Source: Neoceratodus forsteri
Taxonomy: Eukaryota; Chordata; Ceratodontiformes; Ceratodontidae
Direction: 5' to 3'
NCBI GenBank assembly: GCA_016271365.2
Contig: CM057459.1
Coordinates: forward strand, 817,467,001 to 817,531,000
Length of the DNA: 64,000 nt
The position numbers and the translations under genes were made by a program. The notes beneath the pieces were generated by a model, which saw only the letters and a list, made by a program, of their open reading frames with translations, was not told the origin of the DNA and did no database searches. Numbering within the stretch: position 1 is the first letter of the stretch; every line of letters begins with the position of its first letter. This document shows, piece by piece, positions 44,721-57,393 of the stretch.

Positions 44721-45489
44721 CCTATTTGCTAATGTACTCCTATCTCTATCTCACACATGCTTGAAGCCTCCTTCGTGCCCTTTTTGCCAGCAGCATGTCT
44801 GATTGCAATCTGTTCCAGGTGTCTAACATCAAGCAGGAACCAGCCACACATTCAATGTCCTATTAGTCTCTTTTATTGTAGTTTATTCTTAGCTATACAA
44901 TCCCCTGACCACACCCAATATTTCACCCTATGTAGGCTTCCTCAGGGGCAAGGATCTGTATTTAAAATACTTAAATTATGTTTACAATCCATTCATTTAA
45001 ATACATGCTATAATATTTGCTAAATCATTGGTTGCTATGTACTTAATGCTCCCATCATTTACACTGTACTTATCAAGTATTGCTACGTGTTTTATATTAT
45101 TCCACTTACCTAGCATGTTTTTACATCCATGAAGCAGAACTACTAGCACCTAATTTCTTTCTTGCTCCCCTTATAATGGTGAAACAATATATATCTGTTA
45201 TACCCATAACAGGGTATCAAACACTGTTGACATTTTCAATTGTATTGTTATTCTCTATGGTGTTATTGATTCCTAGAGAAATGTGAAACCCTGTGTGAAT
45301 CATTCAGATATTAAGTAGTTATCACACCATCAGATTTTTTTGTTTTCTACTTGCATTATATATATTTCATAAAGTGGTCCCTCATTTTTGGAACTGACAC
45401 AGCCTTATTTCTATTTTTATTCCATCCTGCATAGGTTACTGTTACCATCTCAGTACCCTAGGTCCATTTTACTTCCACAATTCACAAAT
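44721..45489. other. Unassigned AT-rich DNA
   Basis: Contains CCTATGTAGGCTTCCTCAGG near 44927, a phrase common in dispersed repeats, but no assignable element. Confidence 0.45.
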
Positions 45490-47820
45490 CTTTTTTATTG
45501 TAGTTGACCGGGAAGTCACCCAGTCTAGATGGCCTGCCAATGGATTCCTATACATTATGTAACCCAATACTTTTAATTAATTTAAAAAACACTCTTTGAT
45601 CACATTATTGAGATTGGCATGCTTCTTCCATCTTTTAAAGAGGCCAGGTATTATTATTCGGAAAGAAAGTTAAGGCTCCACTAAGCCCAGAGTCATTCAG
45701 ACCAATACATCTGATCAACTCAGATGCCAAGATTTTGGCTTAAGATCCTCACCACAAGATTGAAAAAGGTATTACCAAACATTATACATCAAGAGCAAAA
45801 TTGTTTTTATAAACAGTTAAATGGTTTTAACATCTTAGATAAATATAAACATCAAGATCTATCACCCTTACTATTGGATGCCGAAAAGGCATTTGCCAGG
45901 ATTTAATGGGACTATTTGAAAATGGACCTACACAAATATGGTTTGGGACAGAGATTGAAAACATATATGGATATTGTATGGATACATATTCCAATCTGGT
46001 GGTGAGGGTTATAACCAATAAAGTCTCATAGATAATACATCTGCAAAGAGGGACTAGACAGGAGTGTTCTTTTTCCCCTCTAATTTTTGCCCTTGCAGTC
46101 AAACCTTTAGCTATAGCCGTATGGGGATGACTGGAATTTTAAGGTATTAATATTGGGGGTACCGAACACCATATGAGTTTGTACATTGATGATGATTTTA
46201 AATATTTAGTTAATCTTAATCATAACTATCCAATCCTACACAATATTTCTACTCAATTTGGTCAGGCCTTGGGATATAAAGTGAATTGGAGTAAATCAGA
46301 GTTAATGGAAACTAAAAACCATTCAGATCCTTTTCACCCCTCCCCAATGCTCCATTCAAAAAAGTTTCTAAAATTAAATATCTAGGAATCACAAACGATC
46401 AGTAACTCACAATCTTTTGTAATTAAATTTTGAACCTTTGATTCAAAAAACAAAAAGTAATTTATTACACTTGGAATTCCTTCCTCTAACACTGATGGGT
46501 GGAGTCAAAGTAATAAAAATGAATGTGCTGCTTAAATTTCTTTTTGTATTTCAGAATATTTCCATGATTTTAATTATTATTTCTTTAGATGGTTGGATAT
46601 AATAATTAAAAAAATTCCTTTGTAAGGCTAAAAGGTCTTGTTTTAAACTGGACAAACTATATACAGCTCAGGAGGTAGGGGAACTTTCATTGCCACATTT
46701 CAAAATGTACCATTATGCAGCTAACCTAGTCATAGCGCATAACTGGTTTCAAACAAAATGTAGATTTATCAACACAAATGGAAACTTTTTAGAGCCTATA
46801 TTGTAACATAAAACATATCTGATATGTAGGATCATACAGCGAAAAAAATAAGGGTACTATCTTTTTTACCAATACGTTGGCCCGCATCTGGAATGTTGTT
46901 TCAAAAATCTCTAAACCTCAGGTGCAATGTTCTATGCACACACCTATGTACTCAAATGGTTACTTCCGCCAATCTATGAAAGACAAAACATTTAAAATGT
47001 GGTATGAAAATGGTTTAAGAGAAGTGGGTCAATTTCAAGAGCAGAAACACATTTAAGACTTTGATACCTTAAAAAAACAGGTATGGCTTGTTAAATGCTC
47101 AATTTTATAGTTTTCTGCAGATAAGACTTTGTAACGAAAAAACTTTTAAAGCAGGATATGACAGTATCTGATGATCTGGAAACAATCCTAACTCCCCTAA
47201 TCCAGTAAAAAAAAAAAAAATAGAACTGAAAAAACAAACTTCTCCAAAATGGTGGTAATAACTTGAATCAGCTAAAAAATAAATGGGAAGAAAAACTGAA
47301 TATGAATAGTTCACAGCTAAACTGGGCTAATGTTATTAATACTAGAAGAACTGGGCTTAAATCAACAGGAATAAAACACATTTATTTTAATATCATTCAT
47401 CAGACATACTATGCTCCCCACTGAATAAATCTGATGAATGTGACATCTTCTAATGCATGTCTTAGATGCTCGAATAATATTGGCACATTAGAGCACATGT
47501 TAGTCATCTGCGGTTCACTGTACATAAGGTGGGAAAAAATTAGATAAGCTGTCTGAAGCAGTTGATAAGCTGTTACCTAAAAAATTGGTGTGGATGATAC
47601 TGGGCCATGAAGGCCAATGGACAACTTGTTGTTTTATCAACCGGATCTAATTAGATTTGAAATGATCACAGCATTTAAATGTGTTTTACAAAAATGGAAG
47701 GACTATGCATCTCCTGACTATATTACAAGGTTTAAATCATATGGTTGCCATTCATCAATTTTTCTAAGGATCTACAGTTCATGGCTGCATAGACCATTAA
47801 CCCATACTCCAAGACACTGA
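45490..47820 (+). pseudogene. Tx1/L1-clade LINE fragment (reverse transcriptase to C-terminus)
   Basis: Plus-strand translation in several phases gives KSPSLDGLPMDSY, FRPIHLINSDAKILA, a LDAEKAF block at about 45877 (catalytic Asp present), then RGTRQECSFSPLIFALAVKP (about 46050), and SLYIDDDFKYLVN at 46173 (YIDD in place of YADD). GYKVNWSKSELM follows. The end (47617-47820) holds VLQKWKDYASPDYI, typical of the ORF2 tail. It lacks the endonuclease, so it is 5'-truncated, and it is full of stops. No poly(A) tail is evident at the right edge. Confidence 0.82.
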
Positions 47821-47839
47821 AAAGAAAACTGTGTACCAA

Positions 47840-48842
47840 TAACTTCCTGGATTCTGCTGTGAGAAAAGTCTTGATTCTAAATAAGCAGCCAAGTCTTTGG
47901 TGTATCTTTTTAGTGATGTATATTACATGATGTTCAAAGGTGAGGTTGGTATCAAGTACAAACCCTAAATATTTAAAAGTATCAACCAGTTCGATGGTAT
48001 TTCCCTCAAAGTCATAAACAGATAATAAATCATATATAATATTCCTTTTTATTAGAGAACAACATAATTTTACTTTTAGCAGAATTAAGCACTAAAGAAT
48101 TAGAAACCAACCAATTCTGGAATGAATCACAAATAGTCTGAATCTTACAAAGGGCTTTGTTTGGTGCTTGACTTGCCTCATAAATGACTGCATTGTCTGC
48201 ATACGTTATAATGGAACTTGAAGTACATGAACTGGGAGCAGCATTCATGTAAAGGGAAAAAAATGAATGGCCGCAGGATGGACCCTTGGGTCACACCACA
48301 TTTAATTAACTTAGGGGAGGAGTAGTGACTGCCAGTACTGGTCATGTGTGTCCTGTTTGTGAGGTACTGGGAAAACCATTTAATAGCTTCACAAGAGAAC
48401 TGCAATCTGTCTAAGATACCAGGTAGCAAATTATGCTCCACAAGTTCAAAGGCCTTGGTGAGGTCAACAAAAATGGCTGCATGTGAGTACCCCCTTATTA
48501 AGGGTACTCTGTATGCCTCCAGAGAACCTCACCAAGGCCATTTTGGTATTATGCCCTGCCTTGAAGCCACGATGACAGTCAGTTAGCAAGCTGTGTTTAC
48601 AAAGGTACTCTGATGTTGGATCTAGTATAATTCTTTCAAGAATCTTGACAATGGTGGAAGAAGGGAAAATGGATGGTAATTAGATGTGAGAGCTGGGCTA
48701 CCACTTTATGTATAGGTCTGATGACTGCATATTTCCAGAGCTTTGAAAACTCTCCATGAAGAAGTGAGAAGTTAAAAATAATAGTGAGAGGGTTGGCGAA
48801 AGTATCAGTACCCAATTCAATAATCTTGAAATCAATACCCAT
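47840..48842 (-). pseudogene. Reverse transcriptase of the split LINE
   Basis: In minus sense: PLTIIFNFSLLHGEFSKLWK and IRPIHK (about 48700-48790), HNLLPGILDRLQFSCEAIKW, then LIKCGVTQGSILRPFIF (about 48280), IITYADNAVIYEAS (48195; the YADD box reads YADN), NWLVSNSLVLNSAKSKIMLF and DTFKYLGFVLDTNL near 47960. Stops and phase shifts occur between blocks. Substitution of the second active-site aspartate alone would inactivate it. Confidence 0.82.
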
Positions 48843-48882
48843 TGGATATCAAGTGGGGTTTGGGATCATTACTAAGTATATA

Positions 48883-50192
48883 GGCAGAATTCTCAAAAGA
48901 GATTCACCTAGCATATCTGAGATGTGCCGGCACATTCCCGGCTTGCACTATAGTGCAATTCTGGAAGGGGGCTGATGCATAGGCATATTCCTGATGCACT
49001 AAGGCATCACAGATGTGCCACATACCACCCATAATGATATGCGGTGCATCTGAAGGGGCTATAAAGGGGGTGTGCCCATGCATATGTAGTGCAGCCCCAT
49101 TCACAGACCAACTTCGAGGCACGTCCCTAAGGCATGTCAGGAGATGCTCCTCCCAAAGATAAATCTACTTCAAGTAGACTTAAGTGGGTGACCATCCACA
49201 AGCAGGCTGCTGTACTGCAGAGGGCTGCATGGCAGACTGCCCACCCTGGCAGTTCAGCCCCCCCAACCTGCCTGTAGCACTGATCACCTGATAAATCCTG
49301 CCATTATGTTCCCTGGTGGTATAGTTGTCCCCCCCTGCCCATAGCACAGATCACCTGATATAGTCCACTGTTATGTTTCCTGGTGGTATAGTGGCCCACC
49401 TCCCTGCCCATAGCACCGATCCCCTGAAAAATCCCACCATTATGTTCCCTTGTGGTATAGTGGTCCCCCTCCCTGCCCATAGTACCAGTCCCCTCATAAA
49501 TCCCACTGTCATGTTCCCTGGTGGTACAGTGTACCCCCTCCCATCCCCACCCTCACTGCATTGCGAAACATGATATCCAAAATAACCCTGGTTGTCCAGT
49601 GGTCCCTCAACCCCCCACCAACTCAGGCACCCCGCCCCAGCCCACTCCCATGTCCTAGCATGAATAGAAGGCTGGTGGGCAGCACGACCCAACTGCACTT
49701 CACCATGGCTAACTGCTGACTGTGCTGTTTGTGAATGACAGCATACTGTATGACTGGAAGTGCATTGATATATCTTGTTGACCAATGGGCTTGCAGCATG
49801 TACTGTATGCTGTGATTCACAACTTTGTCATTCACAAAGTTGGGAATGACAGCATACAGTACATGTGCATTCCACTGGGCACATCCCTGCAGTACTCATG
49901 CAAATGGAGCCACAATGACATGCAAATGGCCCCATTTGCATGATAGTGGCTGTGAATGGTAGCTTGTGGTGCAGTGCATCAGGAGATGTGCTGCCCCATT
50001 GTATTCTCAGCCTGACCAGGGGTTATGCCAGTGCATCCAGGGATTGGCGCAACTGTGGTATTCACAATGGGGATGTGCCGGGGGCATTCCCCAATGCATC
50101 CTCTGCAAATACCACAGTTGGCGCTTGGCACATCTCATTTGCGCTGGGGCATCCGAGATGCACCGAGTGAAAGTGTTATGAGAATTCTAGCC
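48883..50192. mobile_element. Harbinger-like MITE inserted in the LINE
   Basis: The left end GGCAGAATTCTCA and right end TGAGAATTCTAGCC match in inverted orientation with one extra base. Beyond the ends, GATGTGCC words and ATGCAAATG occur on both sides. RT-coding LINE sequence flanks it. No clear target duplication. It contains a 69-bp tandem array and no coding capacity. Confidence 0.7.
49260..49605. repeat. 69-bp tandem array with tRNA-Glu-5'-like motif
   Basis: TCCCTGGTGGTATAGTGG-like text recurs at 49309, 49378, 49446, 49515 and 49584 (spacing 68-69), each followed after about 20 bases by GCCCATAGCACCGATCCCCTG or a variant. The shared motif resembles the first 18 bases of vertebrate tRNA-Glu. 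Confidence 0.85.
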
Positions 50193-50810
50193 ACACTTTT
50201 CAACTGTATCAGGAGTAACTTCATGAAATTTGAGGTTAGAATAGGAATCAGAGTTGGATATAAAGAAATTATTAGTTGTGAGATTAACATTGGGATTAGG
50301 TAACCTTAAGCTTCCAAATCTCCTAAATAGTTATTAGAGTGTTCTGAAACCAGACCTGGACTACAAATAGTGGAATCACCTTTCTGGAGAGAGATTATTT
50401 TTTCTTTTTTGCCTCTTCCCAGTAATTTATTTAGTGTCTTCCAGGTATGTCTGGAGTTACCAACAGTTTTTTTTTTTTTTTTTGTTCAGTGACAAAAAAA
50501 AAAAAAATTACCTTTGCTTCTCTAGTTTCTGATTTTCATTTATGTCTCAGCACTTTATAGGCCAGGAGGGAATTGTCATCCCTGCTAGCTCTGAAACATT
50601 TCCAGCTACGATCACTCAATTTCAATTGATTTAACAAGTCCTTGGTAATCCATTCTTGTTTGGAGGATCTAACTCTCATTTTTTTCAAGGGAGCCCATTT
50701 ATCTACCAAGGAGGTGTAAAGTATTCTGAAAGTATCCAGTAGTAAGTCAAGATCATGTATTGATTTAAGCTGTGTCCAATTTATCTCTTTACTGGCTATG
50801 GCAATACCTT

Positions 50811-51645
50811 CTAGGGACAGGGAAGAGAGATTCCTAAATTCAATATATTTAGGGGACTTTTTGGAAATTTAACAGACCACTCACACATGACTAGACAATG
50901 GTCACTCTTGGTGTCTGGGAGGACCTCTGCATTTGAGATACTGCCAGGCCGAGTGACCAGTATCCAGTCCAGGACTGTATCAGAATTTGTTTTGTAATTG
51001 TATCTAGTGATATCATGTATCATTTGATGTAGCCCCAAGTCCAATAGAGTATCAGGCATAATGTTTGTTCCATCAGAACTCCAGTTGTTATTAAAGTCCC
51101 CCAAGAGGATTTACTCTCTATTAGGGGGTAATTGAGATTTAAACTGAGAGACTAACTCAATACCAGTTTTGAATTTGCAAGGCAGTATATACAAAGAACT
51201 AATAACTAATTTGTTATCCTGGCCAAACAGTACCTCAATCAAGACAAGGTCACAAATGGAGTTGCTCCCATTGTCCTGAAACCTTATTGCATTAAACTTG
51301 GAATTAATGTATATAGGTGCCCCCCCTTGTTTGCTCACTCTATCTTGATGAAACAAGTTGAAGTCAGTTAATGAAATCTGAGTCCTTAATATCACAATTT
51401 AACCAAGTCTCAGATAATGTGATCACATCAAATGTATTCTGCTCTGACCATACTATAAAGTAGCTTACCACTTAGTGGTAAGGCTGTAAATATTTAAGAG
51501 AACAATTTTTAAACTATAAAGAGAAATGGAGAAACCATCTTTGTTGTTGAAATCAGAACAAGGGTCGACTCGGCATGAGAAGAATTGACCTGGGTGGGGA
51601 TCGACCAAACCAGAAATAAGCAATAGTAAGGCAAGCAGCCTATGG
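50811..51645 (-). pseudogene. Endonuclease and 2A-like start of the split LINE
   Basis: Near 51587-51640 the minus strand reads LLALLLLISG then LVDPHPGQ, parallel to the 2A-like start at 40.6 kb with the NPGP core altered. Endonuclease blocks: FHQDRVSKQGGAPIYINS (51300), SLYILPCKFKTG, LLGDFNNNW-like MGDFNNNWSS (51104), DTVLDWILVTRPG and SDHCLVMCEWSVKF (50890). The order and words match the 40 kb LINE, so the two copies belong to one family. Confidence 0.8.
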
Positions 51646-52285
51646 AGATAACTTTTATTTTATTAATTTACCTTTATTTTTGGTGCTAGGGCTATACAGT
51701 TTAGTCCTGATGTTCATAAAGTAATAATCAATTCCATTCCTCTGAAATTTGTAGAAAAAGGGGGAATAACCCCAGTGATATAGTGTTTGTATGAATACTG
51801 GCCATAAGTAAAAGACGTCATGGAAATCTGAGGTTCAGTTTTATAATCAAGTATGGGCAGGAGGGAAACACAACCCTCCCAAAAACATTTAGTGATGTGT
51901 ATTTGCAGAAATAAAATACAACAGCTTAAAAACAGTCTAAACATTTTAAAAAACAGATAACTGACCAATCTCCAGCCTAGAAAAATAAAAACCTGAAACA
52001 AATTAAAACTAAAATACCAACAAGTTGGGGTTAAGAGCCTTTCAAGGACATTTTTCTCTGAGGAGTGGTGCTCATACCACTCACACTGTCTCTCTGTGAG
52101 CAGCTCAAAATTTGACGGATAGTGCCCCTCCTCCAATACAATGTCACTCCCTGTATCTCTTCCCCATGGCCCCGTTCTTCTTGTTAGCTTACCAGAATCG
52201 TGGCAAAGGAATGCTGGAACACAGCCAGGACAGGTAACAGGAGCAGTTCGATGGCTGAGTAGAGCATTTCTGTGGTGCTGTGGGC
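51646..52285 (-). other. Putative leader of the split LINE, first unit
   Basis: Contains a 201-codon open frame (51714-52319, minus) without a recognised domain, and from 52086 a unit starting CAGCTCAAAATTTGACGG that is repeated at 58435. Both units share CCCTCCTCCAATACAATGTC, TTCTTCTTGTTAGCT and GGTAACAGGAGCAGTTC. Confidence 0.55.
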
Positions 52286-52297
52286 AGCTCAAATTTG
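52286..52297. repeat. Target-site duplication of the L1 (3' side)
   Basis: CAGCTCAAATTT directly abuts the A-rich end of the L1; its partner is at 58435-58447. Confidence 0.7.
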
Positions 52298-52504
52298 TTT
52301 TTGTTTTTTTATAATTCATATTTTATTAGTAAATTTTATACTATTACAGGGGACAGAGGAATACCACATGCAATGCCTAGACTCAAAATGATACATGAGC
52401 TGTCCCCATCCCCCCTTCCCCCACCTCATACAGCAGTAGAGTACATATAAAAATACAAAAATGCTAAATAGTATCACAGATCAAGGAACACTGGATATAC
52501 TGAC

Positions 52505-55500
52505 TCATTTAGCAGCTCTGGCCATAATTAGCATGTGAAGGGGATTCCAAGTATTCTTGTACCACTGCAACTTATTATGGAGGCTCGCCATTGCTTTCTC
52601 AGTACGTAGGTTAGCCAAAATTTCATTAACCCCTTCCTGATATGTTGGGCTTATTGTATCCCTCCAATGCCGAAGCACAATTTTTTTAACAGATAGTGCA
52701 ATCATGGAAATATGAAATCTTCTGATTCTCACCTTAATAGAGGGTAAATCCCCCAACAAACATACATCTGGGGTGAAGTACTCCTGCAAACCCAGTTTAG
52801 GGTCTAGGTTATTCTGTATGGCTACCCATAATGGCTTTATCTTGGGACATGACCAAAAGACATGAAGAAGCATACCCTCCTCTTGACATCCTCTGGTACA
52901 GGCCCCCAAACTTATGAGACCCCATTCCCTCAGCTTCACAGGGGTATAATTCATGTTATGTATTATATGATATTGCATAAGGTGGAGCCTATCCTGAAAA
53001 ACACATTTATGGCAGAACTTCCATAAAGCTGACCAATTAGGGGTATATTGAGGAAAAAAAGATACCCAGAGCCTAGTAGGGCCTTCAGGTCTCCCATATT
53101 TCCAATAATATAGGACAAGATATATTTTGGAAATAGCACCTGATGACCCCAAAAAAGGGGAGAGATATGATACAAACAGAAAAGCAGGTGGACAAGGAGG
53201 GATAATACCAAATACTGCAGAGAGTAGATGTTTCAATTGGGCCACACTTAAGTAGATAGTTATATTAGAAACTGAGAGCCATTCCCCTGTGTCATTCAGA
53301 AAAGTAGAGATTATCCCATCCCCAATCTGGGGCAACCATTTACGAGATATCATCTTTTTGTTTATTGTGAAAGATGGGGAATTCCAAATGGACTGAGACA
53401 GGTCCAAGTCTGGGGAATGCCGCAGAAATGAACAAAGCTGCGTCTGAGCTCTGAGGGATGCTCGGATAGTGGGACAACTAATAGTGTCTGGAAGGGAGGC
53501 TATTTTAAGACAGAACATTGTCTGGGGGTCAGTGATCTCAGACTGAATAAAATCTAACTTGATTTTGAGCCAGACCGGTCTTAAGTATTCCGGACCCAGA
53601 TTCACCCATCGCAAATATTTTGCAATATGACTAGCCCAGTAATAAATTGCCAGATGGGGGATCTGCAGTCCTCCATCTAGTTTCTGAGTAGCTAGCTTGT
53701 AATATGTTAACCTGGATTGTTTATTAGACCAGATGATATTTGTGAAAATTCCATGCATTTTCTGAAACCATGATAACGGTATGAAGGAGTTAAGAAGCGA
53801 GAGGGGATAAAATAAATGAGGAAAAACATTCATTTTAATTATATTAATGCAACCCCAAAGAGAGAGAGGGAGTTTAGACCATCTATTGAGATCCTGAACT
53901 ATCACTTGGAAGAGAGAGGCTCCAAATTTTCTTTAAACCAGGAGGAGGGGTTACACGTCAAATTAATACCAAGGTATCTGAGAACATGCAGAGACCAACC
54001 GAGACCAAAAGAAGACAAATAATTTTTAAAAACCTTATGATTAAGAGGGAAAATGGAGGATTTATTTATATTCAGCTTATAATTTGAAAGAACACTGAAC
54101 TTGGCGATTTCCCTCAACATGACGGGAATTGAAGTTTTTGGATGAGATAAATGAAGGAGTAGATCATCAGCGTAAGCCATAATCTTCACCACCTGGTTGC
54201 CAACTGGGATACTGCTTATCTCCGGATTACTGAGAATGTTCAGATAAGGGTCTCTAAGTATAAATTAAATAAAAGGGAGGAGAGAGGGCAACCCTGCCGG
54301 GTACCAGAAGACAAAGGAAAGGGTTTGGAGAATGCTCCGTTGCCAGATACTCTGGCAGATGGAGTTTGATATAAGGCCTGAATCCACTCTATAAACTTAA
54401 CCAGGAAACCAAATATTTTAAGGGCCTGAAACAGGAAGTTCCAATTGACGCGATCAAATGCTTTCTCAGTGTCCAAGGAGACCAATCCCGCAAGAAAGGC
54501 AGCATCTCTGGACACTGAGACAACATGTGACAGGGTACGTAGAAGGTCAGCTGATGAACGTTCCCTCATAAACCCTACCTGAGACATACTAATCAGGTCA
54601 GGAAGAACTAGTGTTATTCTATCAGCCAATATCTTGGAGAGAATTTTAACATCTTGATTCAGTAAGGAGACTGGTCTGTAGCTTTGCACTAATTCCAGAT
54701 CTTTGTCAGGCTTAGGAAGAACAATCAGGGCTTCAAACAAATATGTATCTATTTTTGCACCAGAAAGAATGTGACAGTACAACCGGTGGAGAACCGGCAA
54801 TAATTGTGTTCGAAAAGTTTTATAAAATAAAGATGAAAAACCATCTGGTCCTGGAACCTTATCTGAGGGAAAAGCCCCAAAGACCTCTGATATTTCCTCC
54901 AGAGATATTGGTGAGGATAGAAAATTCCTCTGCGATTCCGATAAAGAAGCTAGAGAGGAATCCTTCAGGTAGGCCTCATGCTCTTCTAAGGAAGGAGGGT
55001 TGTCCATGTCCTTATATAAATACTCATAGTAAGAGGCAAACTCCTGCACAACCTCAGAAGGGGATACCTTCAAGGATCCATCCACCTGGGTCCTAATTGG
55101 AGGTATAAATCTAGCTGATTCCTGCTGCTTTAACCTTAAGGCTAGCAGGTGACCCGCTTATTCCCCGATCGGTATAGTTTGCTTTGGTTCAAATAATAGA
55201 TAATTCTGCTTTTTCCCTCAATAGATCTAAGTATTTATCTTTAGCTACCGAAAGCCTCCTCTTATCCTCTTCCAAGGCATTAGAGGACAACCTGGTTTCC
55301 AAAGACCTAATTAGAGATAATGAAGATTATATTTCTGCCTCTCGAGTCTTTTTCCTTTTTGTGGCTAAGCTGATAATAAACCCTCTCATGTAAGCTTTGA
55401 AAGCACCCCACAAAATATCAGGTGTCATGTCCTCAGAGGAATTAGTGGAGAAAACTTAATCAATCTGCTCCTTTATTAGATCACAGTATTTAGTGTCTTT

Positions 55501-56269
55501 GAGCAATTGACCATTTAATTTTGATTGGGTTTCTTTATGGGGAATGTTAAGGAAGGCCAGTTTAGAAGTTACCAAAGAATGATCTGACACTGGACCTGGC
55601 TGGATTGAGGTAGTTATGACCCCCCGGCAAAAGGACCTGAGAGAGGAGAAGGTAGTCAATGCAAGACTGGGTTCTGTGTACCAGCGAATTAAAGGTATAC
55701 TCCCTGTCCTTAGGGTGTAATACACGCCACACATCACACAGTCCGCACTGATCCAGAAAGTCCCTAAGGGCCCTCTGTCTGGGCGTCAAGACCCTCAACC
55801 CACTACCAGACCTGTCTACTTCAGGATCAAGAACCAGATTAAAGTCCCTGCCTATTATTATACCAATGGGAAGCATGGGAATGAGTATGGAGATAAGCGT
55901 CATATAAAAGCCCGGATCATCTGCGTTAGGCCCATAAATGCTACCAAGTAAAATAGGCATAGACCAGAGACTCCCCTGAACTAGGACATATCTACCATCC
56001 GGGTCCCTGAAAACTTGTTTGGAAATAAAGGGAATGTTTCTATTAACTAGAATCATAACCCCACAGCTGTTTGTGGACCCTGAGGCACTAAACACCTGCC
56101 CAATTTGTTGCCTCCTAAATTGCAGAGATTCACTTTCCAGTAAATGAGATTCTTGCAGGAATATTATCTGAGAAGATAATAAACTTAAGTATTTTAACAC
56201 TTGGTATTGTTTAACTCTTTTCCTTATCCCCTTCACATTCCATGTAGCAATGTTTATACTACTGGCCAT
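52505..56269 (-). pseudogene. L1/Tx1 ORF2: endonuclease, reverse transcriptase, C-terminal region
   Basis: It starts with ATG at 56269 (MASSINIATWNVKGI). Endonuclease blocks: FLQESHL, LGSIYGPNADD, IGRDFNLVLDPEVDR and, after a phase change near 55600, VSDHSLVTSKLAF. RT (54240-55085): KVPGPDGFSS, YRPVSLLNQDVKILSKILA, VGFMRERSS, LVSLDTEKAFDRVNW and SGTRQGCPLSSLLFNLYLE; then MAYADDLLLHLS (about 54165) in another phase. The last 466 codons (52505-53905) remain open and include ARGCQEEGMLLHVFWSCPKI-like text (RGCQEEGMLLHVFWSCP), the Cys/His region of L1 ORF2. Two or three phase shifts are the main damage, so this is among the best preserved elements here. Confidence 0.92.
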
Positions 56270-57393
56270 CTAAACAGAAAAGGAAAGAGGACATTATATG
56301 AAATCTAGGAATTACAACAATCAGACTTAAATGACCCGAACCCCTATTTGCTGCTGTATACCCTACCCACCCCAATATCAACTTCTCCCACCCACCGCCC
56401 AGCCCCAAAATATTCCTCCTTTCCAACAAACAAGTTATATGACAATCCCAAACACAATATCACCCCTCCCCACCCCAACTGTCACGAGCAACGTTCAGCA
56501 CAATACTGCTTTCCTTCCTCCCCCTTCAACCTCCCACGCATGTACCCAAAAACTCCGCCTTAGAATGTAAACCTTCTTATAGAATCAGTAGTCAGCAACA
56601 TTTAATGAAAGATAAAGGTAATTTAAGTAATGATAAGAAAGTACTGGACTCCTGAAATCCAGAACAGAAATAGCAAGAATGAGAAACAGAGAAGAGAGCA
56701 ACCCCTACTTGGGAGCAATCCAGAAAACCCAATTCCTGAGAAACAGAAAATACACCATGTAAGGCTTAATAGCCGAATATGCTCTCATAACTGCTGCCAT
56801 TAGCAAACTTGAAAACTTTCCCGGAAACATATATTCACTAGCAAACTAAATGCTCCCAAGTAGTGGATCTCCATCTATGTCCAAGCCCCCACTGCTGTCT
56901 ATACCCAATAGAAATAAATTCCAGAAACAAATAAGTAAAGGGGGGTTGATCCACCAAAATTAGAGCAAAAGCACCCTCTGGTGATAATATCCCAAAAACA
57001 TTGAGACCAAAAGGACGCTCTCTCGAACAGTGCCCCAGTAATCAAAAACATCAAGCTTGAGGGTTTTTGTCATATTAACTAGGTTATGAGAGATAATTAA
57101 GTGTCCCTGGAAAAAAAAAATGGAAAATGTGATCTGTGTGAGAAGAAAGGGAATTCCTCCCAGGTAAAACACAACCCCGGAGAGAGAAAGTCCCGAGATG
57201 TGAGGTTGCTCCAAAACACTGAGTGCTGAGATGAAAAATGCAATAGGTCAAGACTCCACTGAAGATAGTCCCCTCCATCGCAAAATTCAAGAGTCCAGAA
57301 AACCAGACTAGAATTCATTCCTCTTTTGGTACAGCAACATGAAAGAATTCTTCTCCTTTCCAAAACAGGGTGGGGTAAGACCGACAAAGCAGA
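56270..57393 (-). other. Long spacer between L1 ORF1 and ORF2
   Basis: About 1.1 kb without a recognisable domain on the minus strand. It is A-rich on plus and includes C-rich text at 56330-56570. It may be native to this Tx1-like family or a further small insertion. Confidence 0.45.

Noticed and set aside
51714..52319. 201-codon minus-strand open frame
   Set aside because: Runs across the L1 insertion boundary and the repeated leader unit, so it cannot be a real protein of one element.
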